DNA from: Amycolatopsis bartoniae
GTDB lineage: Bacteria; Actinomycetota; Actinomycetes; Mycobacteriales; Pseudonocardiaceae
Direction: 5' to 3'
Assembly: GCF_014191255.1 (NCBI RefSeq)
Contig: NZ_JACHWH010000004.1
Coordinates: 393,746 to 457,745, forward strand
DNA: 64,000 nt
Made by a program: the position numbers and the translations under genes. The notes under the pieces were generated by a model, which searched no databases, had not been told where the DNA came from, and saw nothing but the letters and a program-made list of their open reading frames with translations. Shown here one piece after another: positions 55,086 to 63,168 of this stretch. Positions within the stretch are counted from its first letter, which is position 1. Every line of letters begins with the position of its first letter.

Positions 55086-55561
55086 AGGGTAGCCTACGCA
55101 GGACGCCGGGTTTTGAACAGAGGCCCGGGACGAGAACGGTGCACGGACATCGGGGCTGACTCGGTGGGTGTACGGGAGGGATTTTGCGGCTCCTGGGCAG
55201 GAGTTGCCGGCTTGGCGACTGTTGGGCCGGAATTGCCGGTGCGCTCGAGGCAGCGGGTAGCGCTGGCAGAGAACCGGGCCAAGGACTGGGTTGCTGGTGC
55301 GGTGGAGTTGCTGGGTGTCGGATGGCGAGTCGAGACGGACGGTGTGCAGCGGCCTGGCGACTGGGGCGGCGGTGATGTGTCCGCTCGGTGCTCGGTGTTC
55401 GGCGAGGCGCAGAGGCCGGATGCGGGACCGAACAGGCCCGGCCGGCGATCGTGGCTCGGGACGTGGAAAGACCCGCGGCGCTCGAACTGCCGCGGCGGCG
55501 CCGTTCGAGCTGCGGGAGCGCTTGAGCGCGGAGGGCAGGGCCGTGGACGAAAGGGGCGGAG
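55086..55561. other. 476-base divergent spacer between fadD3 and fadE30
   Basis: No gene is supported: open frames here lack ribosome sites and normal codon bias. No second CAAGnnCTTG site is visible near fadE30, so the single box at 55072 may control both directions, leaving fadE30 with a long leader or an unmarked promoter. Confidence 0.55.
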
Positions 55562-56689
55562 ATGGCTGAGCTCAGGGAACGGCTGCGAGCGTGGCTGGAG
55601 GAGAACCTGAACGGGCCGTTCGCTCACGTCCGCGGGCTCGGCGGTCCCGGCCGCGAGCACGAGGCCTTCGACGAGCGCGTGGCGTGGGAACGGCACCTCG
55701 CCGCGGCGGGATGGAACTGCCTCGGCTGGCCCGTCGAGCACGGCGGCGCCGGCGCGAGCTTGGCCGACCAGGTGGTGTTCCACGAGGAGTACGCACGGGC
55801 GGACGCGCCGGCGCGCGTCAGTCATCTCGGGCAGGAGCTGCTCGGGCCCACGTTGATCGCCTTCGGCACGGCCGAGCAGCAACGGCGGTTCCTGCCGAAG
55901 ATCCGCGATGTCGAGGAGCTGTGGTGCCAGGGGTACTCCGAGCCGGGCGCCGGTTCCGATCTCGCGGCTGTCTCCACCTCGGCGCGGCTCGATGGGGACG
56001 AGTGGGTGCTGCAGGGCCAGAAGATCTGGACCTCCCTCGCGCACGTCGCCGACTGGTGCTTCGTCCTCGCCCGCACCGAGCCGGGATCGAAGCGCCACCA
56101 CGGGCTTTCGTACCTGCTCGTGCCTTTGCGGCAACCCGGCGTCGAGGTCCGGCCGATCCGGCAGCTGACCGGCACCAGCGAGTTCAACGAGGTGTTCTTC
56201 GACGGCGCGCGCACCGCGAAGGAGCTCGTCGTCGGCGCGCCCGGCGACGGGTGGCGGGTCGCCATGGGCACGCTGGCGTTCGAGCGGGGCGTGGCCACGC
56301 TCGGGCAGCAGGTCGGCTTCCGTCGGGAGCTGACGGCGCTCACGGATCTTGCGCGCGACAACGGGGCCGCTGACGATCCGGTGATCGCGGAGCGGCTCGC
56401 CCGGGCGTGGATGGGCCTGGAGGTGATGCGTGCCCACGCCGTGCGCACGCTGGGCTCCACGGAACCCGGTGTGGCGGAAGTGTCCAAACTGGTCTGGGCG
56501 AACTGGCACCGCAGCCTCGGCGAGCTGGCGATGACGGTGCGGGGTGCGGCGTCCATGGTCGAGGAGGACGTCTGGCGCCGAGTGTACCTGTTCAGCAGGG
56601 CGGACACCATCTACGGTGGATCCAACGAGATCCAGCGGAACATCATCGCCGAGCGGGTGCTCGGCCTGCCGCGGGAGGTGCGTCCGTGA
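55562..56689 (+). CDS. fadE30: HIP-CoA acyl-CoA dehydrogenase, FadE30 type
   Basis: 375 residues from ATG 55562 behind AAAGGGGCGGAG. GYSEPGAGSDLAAVSTSARL, QGQKIWTSLAHVADWCFVLARTEP, LTGTSEFNEVFFDGA and YGGSNEIQRNIIAERVLGLPREV identify it. In Mycobacterium FadE30 performs the first dehydrogenation of 5-OH-HIP-CoA. Gene order fadE30-(SDR)-kstR2-fadA6 matches Rv3560c-Rv3556c. Stop overlaps the next start by four bases. Confidence 0.88.
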   Translation: MAELRERLRAWLEENLNGPFAHVRGLGGPGREHEAFDERVAWERHLAAAGWNCLGWPVEHGGAGASLADQVVFHEEYARADAPARVSHLGQELLGPTLIAFGTAEQQRRFLPKIRDVEELWCQGYSEPGAGSDLAAVSTSARLDGDEWVLQGQKIWTSLAHVADWCFVLARTEPGSKRHHGLSYLLVPLRQPGVEVRPIRQLTGTSEFNEVFFDGARTAKELVVGAPGDGWRVAMGTLAFERGVATLGQQVGFRRELTALTDLARDNGAADDPVIAERLARAWMGLEVMRAHAVRTLGSTEPGVAEVSKLVWANWHRSLGELAMTVRGAASMVEEDVWRRVYLFSRADTIYGGSNEIQRNIIAERVLGLPREVRP

Positions 56690-57453
56690 TCCCCGTTCCC
56701 GGCTACCCCAAGGGGGCGAACCTGTTGCAGGACAAGGTCGTCGTGGTGACCGCGGCGGCCGGTACCGGCATCGGGTCGGCGGTGGCGAAACGCAGCCTCG
56801 AGGAAGGGGCGCGTGTCGTGTTGAGCGACTGGCACGAGCGCCGGCTGCGAGAGAAGGCCGAAGAACTGGGAGAAGTCCACGCCATCCCCTGCGACGTAAC
56901 GAAAGAAGACGATGTGCAGCGGCTGATGGACGGCACTGTCGCGGAGTACGGTCGCATCGACGTGCTCGTGAACAACGCCGGTCTGGGTGGCAGCAAATCC
57001 ATTGTGGACATGTCCGACGAGGAGTGGTCGCGGGTCCTCGACGTCACCCTCAACGGCACCTTCCGCGCCACCCGCGCCGCGGCCCGGGCCTTCATCGCCC
57101 AGGGTGAAGGCGGCGCCATCGTGAACAACGCGTCCGTCGTCGGCTGGCGGGCACAGGCCGAGCAGGCCCACTACGCCGCCGCGAAGGCCGGGGTCATGGC
57201 GCTCACCCGGTGCGCCGCCGTGGACGTGGCACCGTACGGGATCCGGGTGAACGCCGTCGCGCCGAGCCTGGCGATGCACCCGTTCCTGGCCAAGGTCACC
57301 ACGGAGGAGCTGCTGGCCGAACTCACCGCCCGCGAGGTCTCGGGGAGGGCCGCGGAACCGTGGGAAGTGGCGAATGTGATGGTATTCCTCGCCAGTGACC
57401 ACGCGTCGTACCTGACCGGTGAGGTGATCTCCGTGAGCAGCCAGCATGCCTGA
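56686..57453 (+). CDS. ipdF: Short-chain dehydrogenase IpdF-like
   Basis: 255 residues from GTG 56686. Classical SDR: VVVVTAAAGTGIGSAVAKRSLEEGARVVLSD binds NAD(H), NNAGLGGSKSIVDM and the catalytic HYAAAKAGVMALTR (Tyr-x3-Lys) follow, with GAIVNNASVVGW giving the Ser. IpdF (Rv3559c) oxidises the hydroxyl of the 5-hydroxy HIP-CoA derivative during C/D-ring beta-oxidation. Assigned by family and by its exact position between fadE30 and kstR2. The usual TGxxxGIG is TAAAGTGIG. Confidence 0.85.
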   Translation: MIPVPGYPKGANLLQDKVVVVTAAAGTGIGSAVAKRSLEEGARVVLSDWHERRLREKAEELGEVHAIPCDVTKEDDVQRLMDGTVAEYGRIDVLVNNAGLGGSKSIVDMSDEEWSRVLDVTLNGTFRATRAAARAFIAQGEGGAIVNNASVVGWRAQAEQAHYAAAKAGVMALTRCAAVDVAPYGIRVNAVAPSLAMHPFLAKVTTEELLAELTAREVSGRAAEPWEVANVMVFLASDHASYLTGEVISVSSQHA

Positions 57454-58063
57454 CCAGAACTCCGGCCGCCGGGCCGAACTGCTGACCCTGGCCGCGCGCC
57501 TGTTCGCCGAGCACGGCTACCGGTCCACGACCGTCCGCGACATCGCCGACGCCGCCGGCATCCTGTCCGGCAGCCTCTACCACCACTTCGACTCGAAGGA
57601 GTCGATGGCCGACGAGATCCTCGCCGGCTTCCTCGACGAGCTCTTCGGCACCTACGCCGAGATCGTCGCCGCCGGGTTGGGGCCGCGCAAGACCCTGGAA
57701 GCCGTCGTGGTGGCCTCGTTCGAGGCGATCGACGCGCACCCGGACGCTGTCGCAATCTACCAGAACGAGGCCAAGCAGCTGGCGAAGCTGCCCCGGTTCG
57801 AGTACCTCGACCGGCGCAACACCGAGTTCCGCGAGCTGTGGACCGGCCTGCTGTCCGAAGGCGTGCGGGAGGGCGCGTTCCGCGCCGACCTCAACGTCGA
57901 GCTGACCTACCGGTTCATCCGCGACACCGTCTGGGTCGCGGTCCACTGGTACGACCCGAAGGGATCGCTGTCGGCGGAGGGCATCGCCCAGCAGTACCTG
58001 GCGATCGTGCTCGACGGGATCGCCGCCCGCCGCCGACCGGTGAAGAGGAGGCCCGATGGCTGA
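57446..58063 (+). CDS. kstR2: TetR repressor of C/D-ring catabolism
   Basis: 205 residues from ATG 57446, overlapping ipdF by 8 bases. The N-terminus RRAELLTLAARLFAEHGYRSTTVRDIADAAGILSGSLYHHFDSKE (residues 8-52) is the characteristic KstR2 DNA-binding domain, and the ligand domain keeps VVVASFEAIDAH, YRFIRDTVWVAVHWY and QQYLAIVLDGI. It should release the AnCAAGnnCTTGnT box when HIP-CoA binds. Located as in Mycobacterium, before fadA6. Confidence 0.95.
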   Translation: MPDQNSGRRAELLTLAARLFAEHGYRSTTVRDIADAAGILSGSLYHHFDSKESMADEILAGFLDELFGTYAEIVAAGLGPRKTLEAVVVASFEAIDAHPDAVAIYQNEAKQLAKLPRFEYLDRRNTEFRELWTGLLSEGVREGAFRADLNVELTYRFIRDTVWVAVHWYDPKGSLSAEGIAQQYLAIVLDGIAARRRPVKRRPDG

Positions 58064-59207
58064 GGCGTATCTGCTCGACGCGGTCCGCACCCCGGTCGGC
58101 AGGCGAGGTGGTGCACTGAGCGCCGTGCACTCCGCCGACCTCGGTGCGCACGTGATCAAGGCGGTCGTCGAGCGCACCGGCGTCGACCCGGCGCTGGTCG
58201 ACGACGTGATCCTCGGCTGCACCGACACGCTCGGCCCGCAGGCGGGCAACATCGCGCGTACCGCGTGGCTCGCCGCGGACTACCCGGACCACGTGCCCGG
58301 CGTGACAGTCGACAGGCAGTGCGGATCGAGCCAGCAGGCGGTCCACTTCGCGGCGCAGGCGGTGTTGTCCGGGACGATGGACCTCGTGCTCGCCGGTGGC
58401 GTGCAGAACATGAGCCGGATCCCGATCAGTGCCGCGATGCTGGCGGGCCGGGAGTTCGGCTTCGACGACCCGTTCTCGGGTTCCAAGGGCTGGCAGGAGC
58501 GGTACGGCAGTGTCGAGGTGTCCCAGTTCCGCAGCGCCGAGATGATCGCCGAGCACTGGGGGATCAGCCGCGAGACGATGGAGGAGTACGCCTACCGCAG
58601 CCACCGGCGGGCGATCGCGGCCATCGACGAGGGACGGTTCGACGCGGAGATCGCGCCTCTCGACGGTTTCCGCCACGACGAGGGGCCGCGGCGGGACACG
58701 ACCCTCGAACGGATGGCCGCGCTCAAACCGCTGAGTGAAGGCTCGCGGCTCACGGCCGCGGTGGCGAGCCAGATCTCTGACGGTGCGAGTGCCGCGTTGC
58801 TCGCCTCGGAGGCTTTCGTGCGTGAACACGGTCTGACACCGAAGGCACGCGTGCACCACCTGTCCGTGCGAGCGGCCGACCCCGTGTGGATGCTGACCGG
58901 TCCCATTCCGGCGACAGCGCACGCCTTGCGCAAGACCGGGTTGAGTGTCGACGACATCGATCTCTTCGAGGTCAACGAAGCCTTCGCGAGCGTCGTGCTC
59001 GCCTGGCTGGAGGAAACCGGCGCCGACCCGGAACGGGTCAACGTCAACGGCGGGGGAATCGCGCTGGGCCACCCGATCGGGGCGACCGGTACGAAGCTTC
59101 TGGCCACGCTCCTGCACGAGCTCGAACGGCGCGGTGGCCGCTACGGTCTGCAGACGATGTGCGAAGGCGGGGGGACCGCGAACGTGACGATCATCGAACG
59201 GCTGTGA
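58056..59207 (+). CDS. fadA6: Thiolase FadA6 type
   Basis: 383 residues from ATG 58056, overlapping kstR2 by 8 bases. Nucleophile Cys89 in DRQCGSSQQAVHF, His339 in GHPIGATGTK and Cys369 in TMCEGGGTANVTII complete the triad. It cleaves a 3-ketoacyl-CoA in C/D-ring (HIP) degradation. Order and length match Rv3556c (386). It ends 10 bases from the convergent AsnC-type gene. Confidence 0.9.
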   Translation: MAEAYLLDAVRTPVGRRGGALSAVHSADLGAHVIKAVVERTGVDPALVDDVILGCTDTLGPQAGNIARTAWLAADYPDHVPGVTVDRQCGSSQQAVHFAAQAVLSGTMDLVLAGGVQNMSRIPISAAMLAGREFGFDDPFSGSKGWQERYGSVEVSQFRSAEMIAEHWGISRETMEEYAYRSHRRAIAAIDEGRFDAEIAPLDGFRHDEGPRRDTTLERMAALKPLSEGSRLTAAVASQISDGASAALLASEAFVREHGLTPKARVHHLSVRAADPVWMLTGPIPATAHALRKTGLSVDDIDLFEVNEAFASVVLAWLEETGADPERVNVNGGGIALGHPIGATGTKLLATLLHELERRGGRYGLQTMCEGGGTANVTIIERL

Positions 59208-59217
59208 GCCCGGCTGG

Positions 59218-60228
59218 TCACCGGGGCAGGACGGGAGACCAGAAGTCCAGCGGCACGCGGGCCCGGGCGTGGCCGGTCTCGTCGAGGAGGGCGCCCATCA
59301 GCTTCACCGTCCGCAGCGTCACCGCCCGGTCGACGATCTCCACCCACGGCAGCTTGGTCACCATCGCGCCCTCCAGGCCCGTCGAGTCCGCCGGCGTCCG
59401 CAACCACGCCACCACCAGCAGGTTCGCCGCCCCGCTGATCGCCGCGCACATCCGGATCTCCGGCAGGGTCGCGAGCGAGCGGGCGGTCGACTCGAGCCGG
59501 TCGGGCGGCACGCGCAGCCACAGCATCGTCGTCACCGGGGCGGGTGACAGGGAGCGGGCGAGCTCACACCGCAACCGAAGCGCCCCGCTCGCCAACGCGA
59601 TCTCCACGCGCCGCCGTACGGTGCTCGCGCTCGTGCCCAGCCGAGTCGCCAGTTCGGCGTACGGCAGGCGGCCGTCTTCGCCGAGCACGAGCAGGAGCGA
59701 GCGGTCCAGCTCGTCGAACCGCGGTGCCCCCGCCGGTGGGCGGACACGCGTCGCCAGCGCTTCCTGTTGTCCCGGGGAAATCGCGCGCACCTGCCACCGG
59801 CTGCCCTCGCTGAACAGCCGCGCCGACACGAGGGTCCGCGTACGCGCCACGCCCGGCAACGACGACAGCCGGTGCACCACGTACTCCGCCACGCTGCCGA
59901 ACTCCGCCCCCACGACGTGGACGAGCAGGTCGCACGGCCCGGCCACGCACTCGACCGTCGGCACGTGCGGGTCCGCCGCGAGGGCGGCGCCGGCCTCCAG
60001 CGCCCGGCCGGGCGCGCAGTCGACCTGCACGAACGCGACCGCCATCCGGGACGCCAATGGTCCGGCCGGGTACGCCGACAGCCAGGCCCGGCCTTCGTCG
60101 ACCAGTGACTCCCACCGCCGGGCAGCCGTGGCCGCCCCGATGCCGAGGGTCTCCCCGACGAGTGACCACGGCGCTCGCGGGTCGATTTGCAGAGCGTTCA
60201 CCAAACTGAGGTCGGTCTCGCTCAACAT
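59218..60228 (-). CDS. AsnC/Lrp regulator with two tandem modules
   Basis: 336 residues from ATG 60228. Two Lrp/AsnC units in one chain: helix-turn-helix at about 3-45 (SETDLSLVNALQIDPRAPWSLVGETLGIGAATAARR) with a RAM ligand domain, then a second at about 170-215 (FDELDRSLLLVLGEDGRLPYAELATRLGTSASTVRR) with another RAM. Ordinary Lrp proteins are about 150 residues. It is divergent from the M20 amidohydrolase gene with 107 bases between starts, so it most likely controls that operon in response to an amino acid or related compound. Confidence 0.88.
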   Translation of the reverse strand: MLSETDLSLVNALQIDPRAPWSLVGETLGIGAATAARRWESLVDEGRAWLSAYPAGPLASRMAVAFVQVDCAPGRALEAGAALAADPHVPTVECVAGPCDLLVHVVGAEFGSVAEYVVHRLSSLPGVARTRTLVSARLFSEGSRWQVRAISPGQQEALATRVRPPAGAPRFDELDRSLLLVLGEDGRLPYAELATRLGTSASTVRRRVEIALASGALRLRCELARSLSPAPVTTMLWLRVPPDRLESTARSLATLPEIRMCAAISGAANLLVVAWLRTPADSTGLEGAMVTKLPWVEIVDRAVTLRTVKLMGALLDETGHARARVPLDFWSPVLPR

Positions 60229-60335
60229 GGTCGATCCTTCTCCTCAGGCGGCTCGAGATGACGGAATCCTCGCATTCGCCACGTGCTCCTGCCCGTTACC
60301 GCAACATCGACGATCAAGCACGGGGAAGGAGACCG

Positions 60336-61529
60336 ATGGACCTGTGGAACGAAGCGGTCACGCTGAGCGACGAGCTGGTACGCCTGCGGCGTGAACTGCA
60401 CCAGATCCCGGAGCTCGGTCTGCAGCTGCCCCGGACCCAGGAGAAGGTCCTCGAAGCGCTCGACGGGCTTCCGCTGGAGATCAGCACCGGCCGTGACGTC
60501 ACGTCCGTGACCGCGGTCCTGCGGGGCCAGGGCGGCGAAGGCGAGGTCGTGCTGCTGCGCGGTGACATGGACGCCCTGCCGGTCACCGAGCAGACCGGCG
60601 CCGAGTACTCCTCCCGGCACGAAGGCCGGATGCACGCCTGCGGACACGACCTGCACACCGCCGGCCTGGTCGGCGCCGCCCGGCTGCTGTCGCAGCACCG
60701 CGACCGGCTCGCCGGGGACGTCGTGTTCATGTTCCAGCCCGGTGAGGAGGGCTGGGACGGCGCGGGCCGGATGGTCGACGAAGGCGTGCTCGACGCCGCC
60801 GGGAGGCCCGTCGACGTCGCCTTCGGGCTCCACGTCATGTCGTCGGGCTTCGCCAAGGGCGTGTTCGCCTCCCGCCCCGGTCCGTTGATGGCCGCTTCCG
60901 ACGGGCTGTTCGTGCGGGTCGTCGGCGCGGGCGGGCACGGCTCGCGTCCGCACCAGGCGCTCGACCCGGTGCAGGTCGCGTGCGAGATGGTCACCGCACT
61001 GCAGACGATGATCACCCGGCGGTTCGACGTGTTCGATCCGGTGGTCGTCAGCGTCGGCACCTTCCACGCGGGCACCCAGCGGAACATCATCCCCGACGAC
61101 GCGCGGTTCGAAGCCACCGTTCGCAGCTTTTCCGCGCAGGCAAGGGAACTGGCCGCGAAGTACACCGTCCAGGTCTGCCGGGAGGTCGCGGCCGCACACG
61201 GGCTCGAAGCCGAGGTCGACTACGTGCTCGAGTATCCGGTGACGGTGAACTCCGGGCCCGCGTACGACTTCGCGGCCGCCACGGTGCGCGACGTGTTCGG
61301 CGAGGAGCGCTTCCAGCCGTTGCCCAACCCGGTCACCGCGTCGGAGGATTTCTCCCGGGTACTCGACCGTGTGCCGGGCGCGTTCGTCTTCCTCGGCGCC
61401 TCCCCGGCCGAGAACCCCGAAACCGCCCCCTTCAACCATTCCCCCCTCGCGGTGTTCGACGACAGCGTGGTCGCCGACGCCGCAACCCTGCTGGCAGAGC
61501 TCGCGGTGAGGCGGCTCGCACCCCGATAG
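60336..61529 (+). CDS. M20-family amidohydrolase/carboxypeptidase
   Basis: 397 residues from ATG 60336, with GGGGAAGGAG upstream. Metal site: LLRGDMDALPV, HACGHDLHTAG (Cys102, His104), FQPGEEGWDGAGRM (Glu137/138), FGLHVMSSG (His166) and the late FNHSPLAVFDD. The insertion domain has GAGGHGSRPHQALDP. This is the IAA-amino-acid hydrolase/hippuricase/N-acetyldiaminopimelate deacetylase branch, cleaving the amide bond of an N-acyl amino acid. Start of a four-gene operon: a small protein, a symporter and a second amidohydrolase follow. Confidence 0.88.
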   Translation: MDLWNEAVTLSDELVRLRRELHQIPELGLQLPRTQEKVLEALDGLPLEISTGRDVTSVTAVLRGQGGEGEVVLLRGDMDALPVTEQTGAEYSSRHEGRMHACGHDLHTAGLVGAARLLSQHRDRLAGDVVFMFQPGEEGWDGAGRMVDEGVLDAAGRPVDVAFGLHVMSSGFAKGVFASRPGPLMAASDGLFVRVVGAGGHGSRPHQALDPVQVACEMVTALQTMITRRFDVFDPVVVSVGTFHAGTQRNIIPDDARFEATVRSFSAQARELAAKYTVQVCREVAAAHGLEAEVDYVLEYPVTVNSGPAYDFAAATVRDVFGEERFQPLPNPVTASEDFSRVLDRVPGAFVFLGASPAENPETAPFNHSPLAVFDDSVVADAATLLAELAVRRLAPR

Positions 61530-61540
61530 GAGGCAACTCC

Positions 61541-61738
61541 GTGCGCCCGTACTACTTCGTGCCCCTGGTTCCCGCGCTGGCGCTGACGGTCATGCCGTTC
61601 CTGCCGTTCGTCAACAGCACCGGACTGTGGTTCGGGCTGCCGAAGATGATGGTGTGGGGCGCGGCCTGGTGCGTGCTGTGCACGCCCGCGCTGCTCGTCG
61701 CCGAACGGATGATGGCCAAGCGGGGGGAGGACGAGTGA
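61541..61738 (+). CDS. DUF3311 small membrane protein, symporter partner
   Basis: 65 residues from GTG 61541 with AGGAGG upstream. Two membrane segments (YFVPLVPALALTVMPFLPF and MMVWGAAWCVLCTPALLVAE) joined by NSTGLWFGLPK. Small DUF3311-type proteins of this shape regularly precede sodium:solute symporters and are translationally linked to them; here the stop overlaps the symporter start (GTGA). Confidence 0.85.
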   Translation: MRPYYFVPLVPALALTVMPFLPFVNSTGLWFGLPKMMVWGAAWCVLCTPALLVAERMMAKRGEDE

Positions 61739-63168
61739 CGGTCACCCTCGTCTTCACCTTCGCCGGGATCCTGCTGATCGGCGTGCTCGGTTTCCTCGGC
61801 CGCCGCACGCCCGCGGCCGACCTGTCCGAATGGGCGGTCGGCGGGCGGAAGTTCGGCGCCATCACCATGTGGTTCCTGCAGGCCGGGGAAGTGTTCACCA
61901 CCTTCACGTTCCTCGGCATGGCGGGGCTGGCGTTCAGCGGCGGGGTCGCGGCGATGTACTCGCTGCCGTACGTGCCGATCGGTTACCTGGTGCTGTTCTT
62001 CCTCGCCAAACGCCTGTGGTCGCTGGGCAAGGAACGCGGCTACCTGACGCAGAGCGACTTCCTCGCCGACCGCTTCGGCAGCCGGTTCCTCGGCACGCTC
62101 TCGGCGGTCCTCGGCGTGTTGTTCGTCCTGCCGTACCTGCAGCTGCAGATCACCGGGCTCGGCCTGATCGTCAAGCTGGTCACCGGCGACACGGCGTCCT
62201 CGACGCTGTCCATGGTCGCCGGCTGCGTGCTGGTGGTCGCGTTCGTGCTGTGGGCCGGGCTGCGCGGCGTGGCCGCCACGTCGTACTTCAAGGACGTGAT
62301 GATGCTGGTCGTGCTGGTGGTCCTGCTGGTCACGGTGCCGGCGCACTTCGCGGGCGGCATCTCCGGTGTGTTCCACCGGATCGACCAGCTGCACCCGCAG
62401 CTGCTCACCGTGCACGCGGGCAGCAACGACCACACGTGGTTCATCACGAGCATGCTCGTCAGCGCGATCGGCGTGGGCCTGATGTGCCTGCCGCACTCGT
62501 GGCCCGCGGTGATGTCCGCGCGGGACCCGAAGGTGTTGCGCCGCAACTACACCTGGATGCCGCTCTACGAGCTGTGCCTGCTGCTGCCGATGATCATCGG
62601 GTTCGCCGCGGTCCTGGTGCTGCCCAAGGGATCGGACTCCAACGGCGTGCTGCTGAACCTGAGCAAGGATGTGCTGCCGGGGTGGGCGACCGGGCTGGTC
62701 GTGGTCGCGGCGATCGCGACCGCGATGGTGCCGGCGGCGGGCATCCTGATCGGCATCTCGTCCCTGGTGGCGCGCAATATCGTCCGGGTGCGGGCGCCGC
62801 GTACGCAGTTCTGGGTCAACCACGGGACCGTCGTGTTCGCCTGCGGTCTCGCGCTCCTGCTGGGGATCTTCCGGCCCGACCTGCTGGCGAACCTGCTGCT
62901 GCTCACCTACAGCGGATCGGTGCAGCTCGCGCCGGCGAACGTGCTCGGGTTCACCCGCAGCGTTCCCGTCGGCAAGGGGCCGGTGCTGGCGGGGATCATC
63001 GTCGGCGAGGTCGTGGTGATCTGGCTGACCTTCGTCGACAAGGACCTGGTGGGCCACGTCAACGTAGGCCTCGTGGGACTCGCGGCGAACCTCGTGGTGC
63101 TGCTGGCCGGGGTGCTCGTCGAACGTGTCACGAAGGCGGCGCGGAAAGCGGAGGTGGCCGGGGTATGA
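61735..63168 (+). CDS. Sodium:solute symporter
   Basis: 477 residues from GTG 61735, about 13 membrane segments. Family marks: AVGGRKFGAITMWFLQAGE, YLTQSDFLADRFGSRFLG, GLRGVAATSYFKDVMM, LPHSWPAVMSARDPKVLRRN. It differs clearly from the acetate-type symporter at 6434-8029 and from PutP, so its substrate is open; the neighbours point to an N-acyl amino acid, dipeptide or cyclic amide. Overlaps the amidohydrolase start by four bases. Confidence 0.88.
   Translation: MTVTLVFTFAGILLIGVLGFLGRRTPAADLSEWAVGGRKFGAITMWFLQAGEVFTTFTFLGMAGLAFSGGVAAMYSLPYVPIGYLVLFFLAKRLWSLGKERGYLTQSDFLADRFGSRFLGTLSAVLGVLFVLPYLQLQITGLGLIVKLVTGDTASSTLSMVAGCVLVVAFVLWAGLRGVAATSYFKDVMMLVVLVVLLVTVPAHFAGGISGVFHRIDQLHPQLLTVHAGSNDHTWFITSMLVSAIGVGLMCLPHSWPAVMSARDPKVLRRNYTWMPLYELCLLLPMIIGFAAVLVLPKGSDSNGVLLNLSKDVLPGWATGLVVVAAIATAMVPAAGILIGISSLVARNIVRVRAPRTQFWVNHGTVVFACGLALLLGIFRPDLLANLLLLTYSGSVQLAPANVLGFTRSVPVGKGPVLAGIIVGEVVVIWLTFVDKDLVGHVNVGLVGLAANLVVLLAGVLVERVTKAARKAEVAGV

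Noticed and set aside
55077..55610. A 177-residue gene upstream of fadE30
   Set aside because: No ribosome site, no domain, composition unlike neighbours, and it would overlap the KstR2 box and the fadE30 start.
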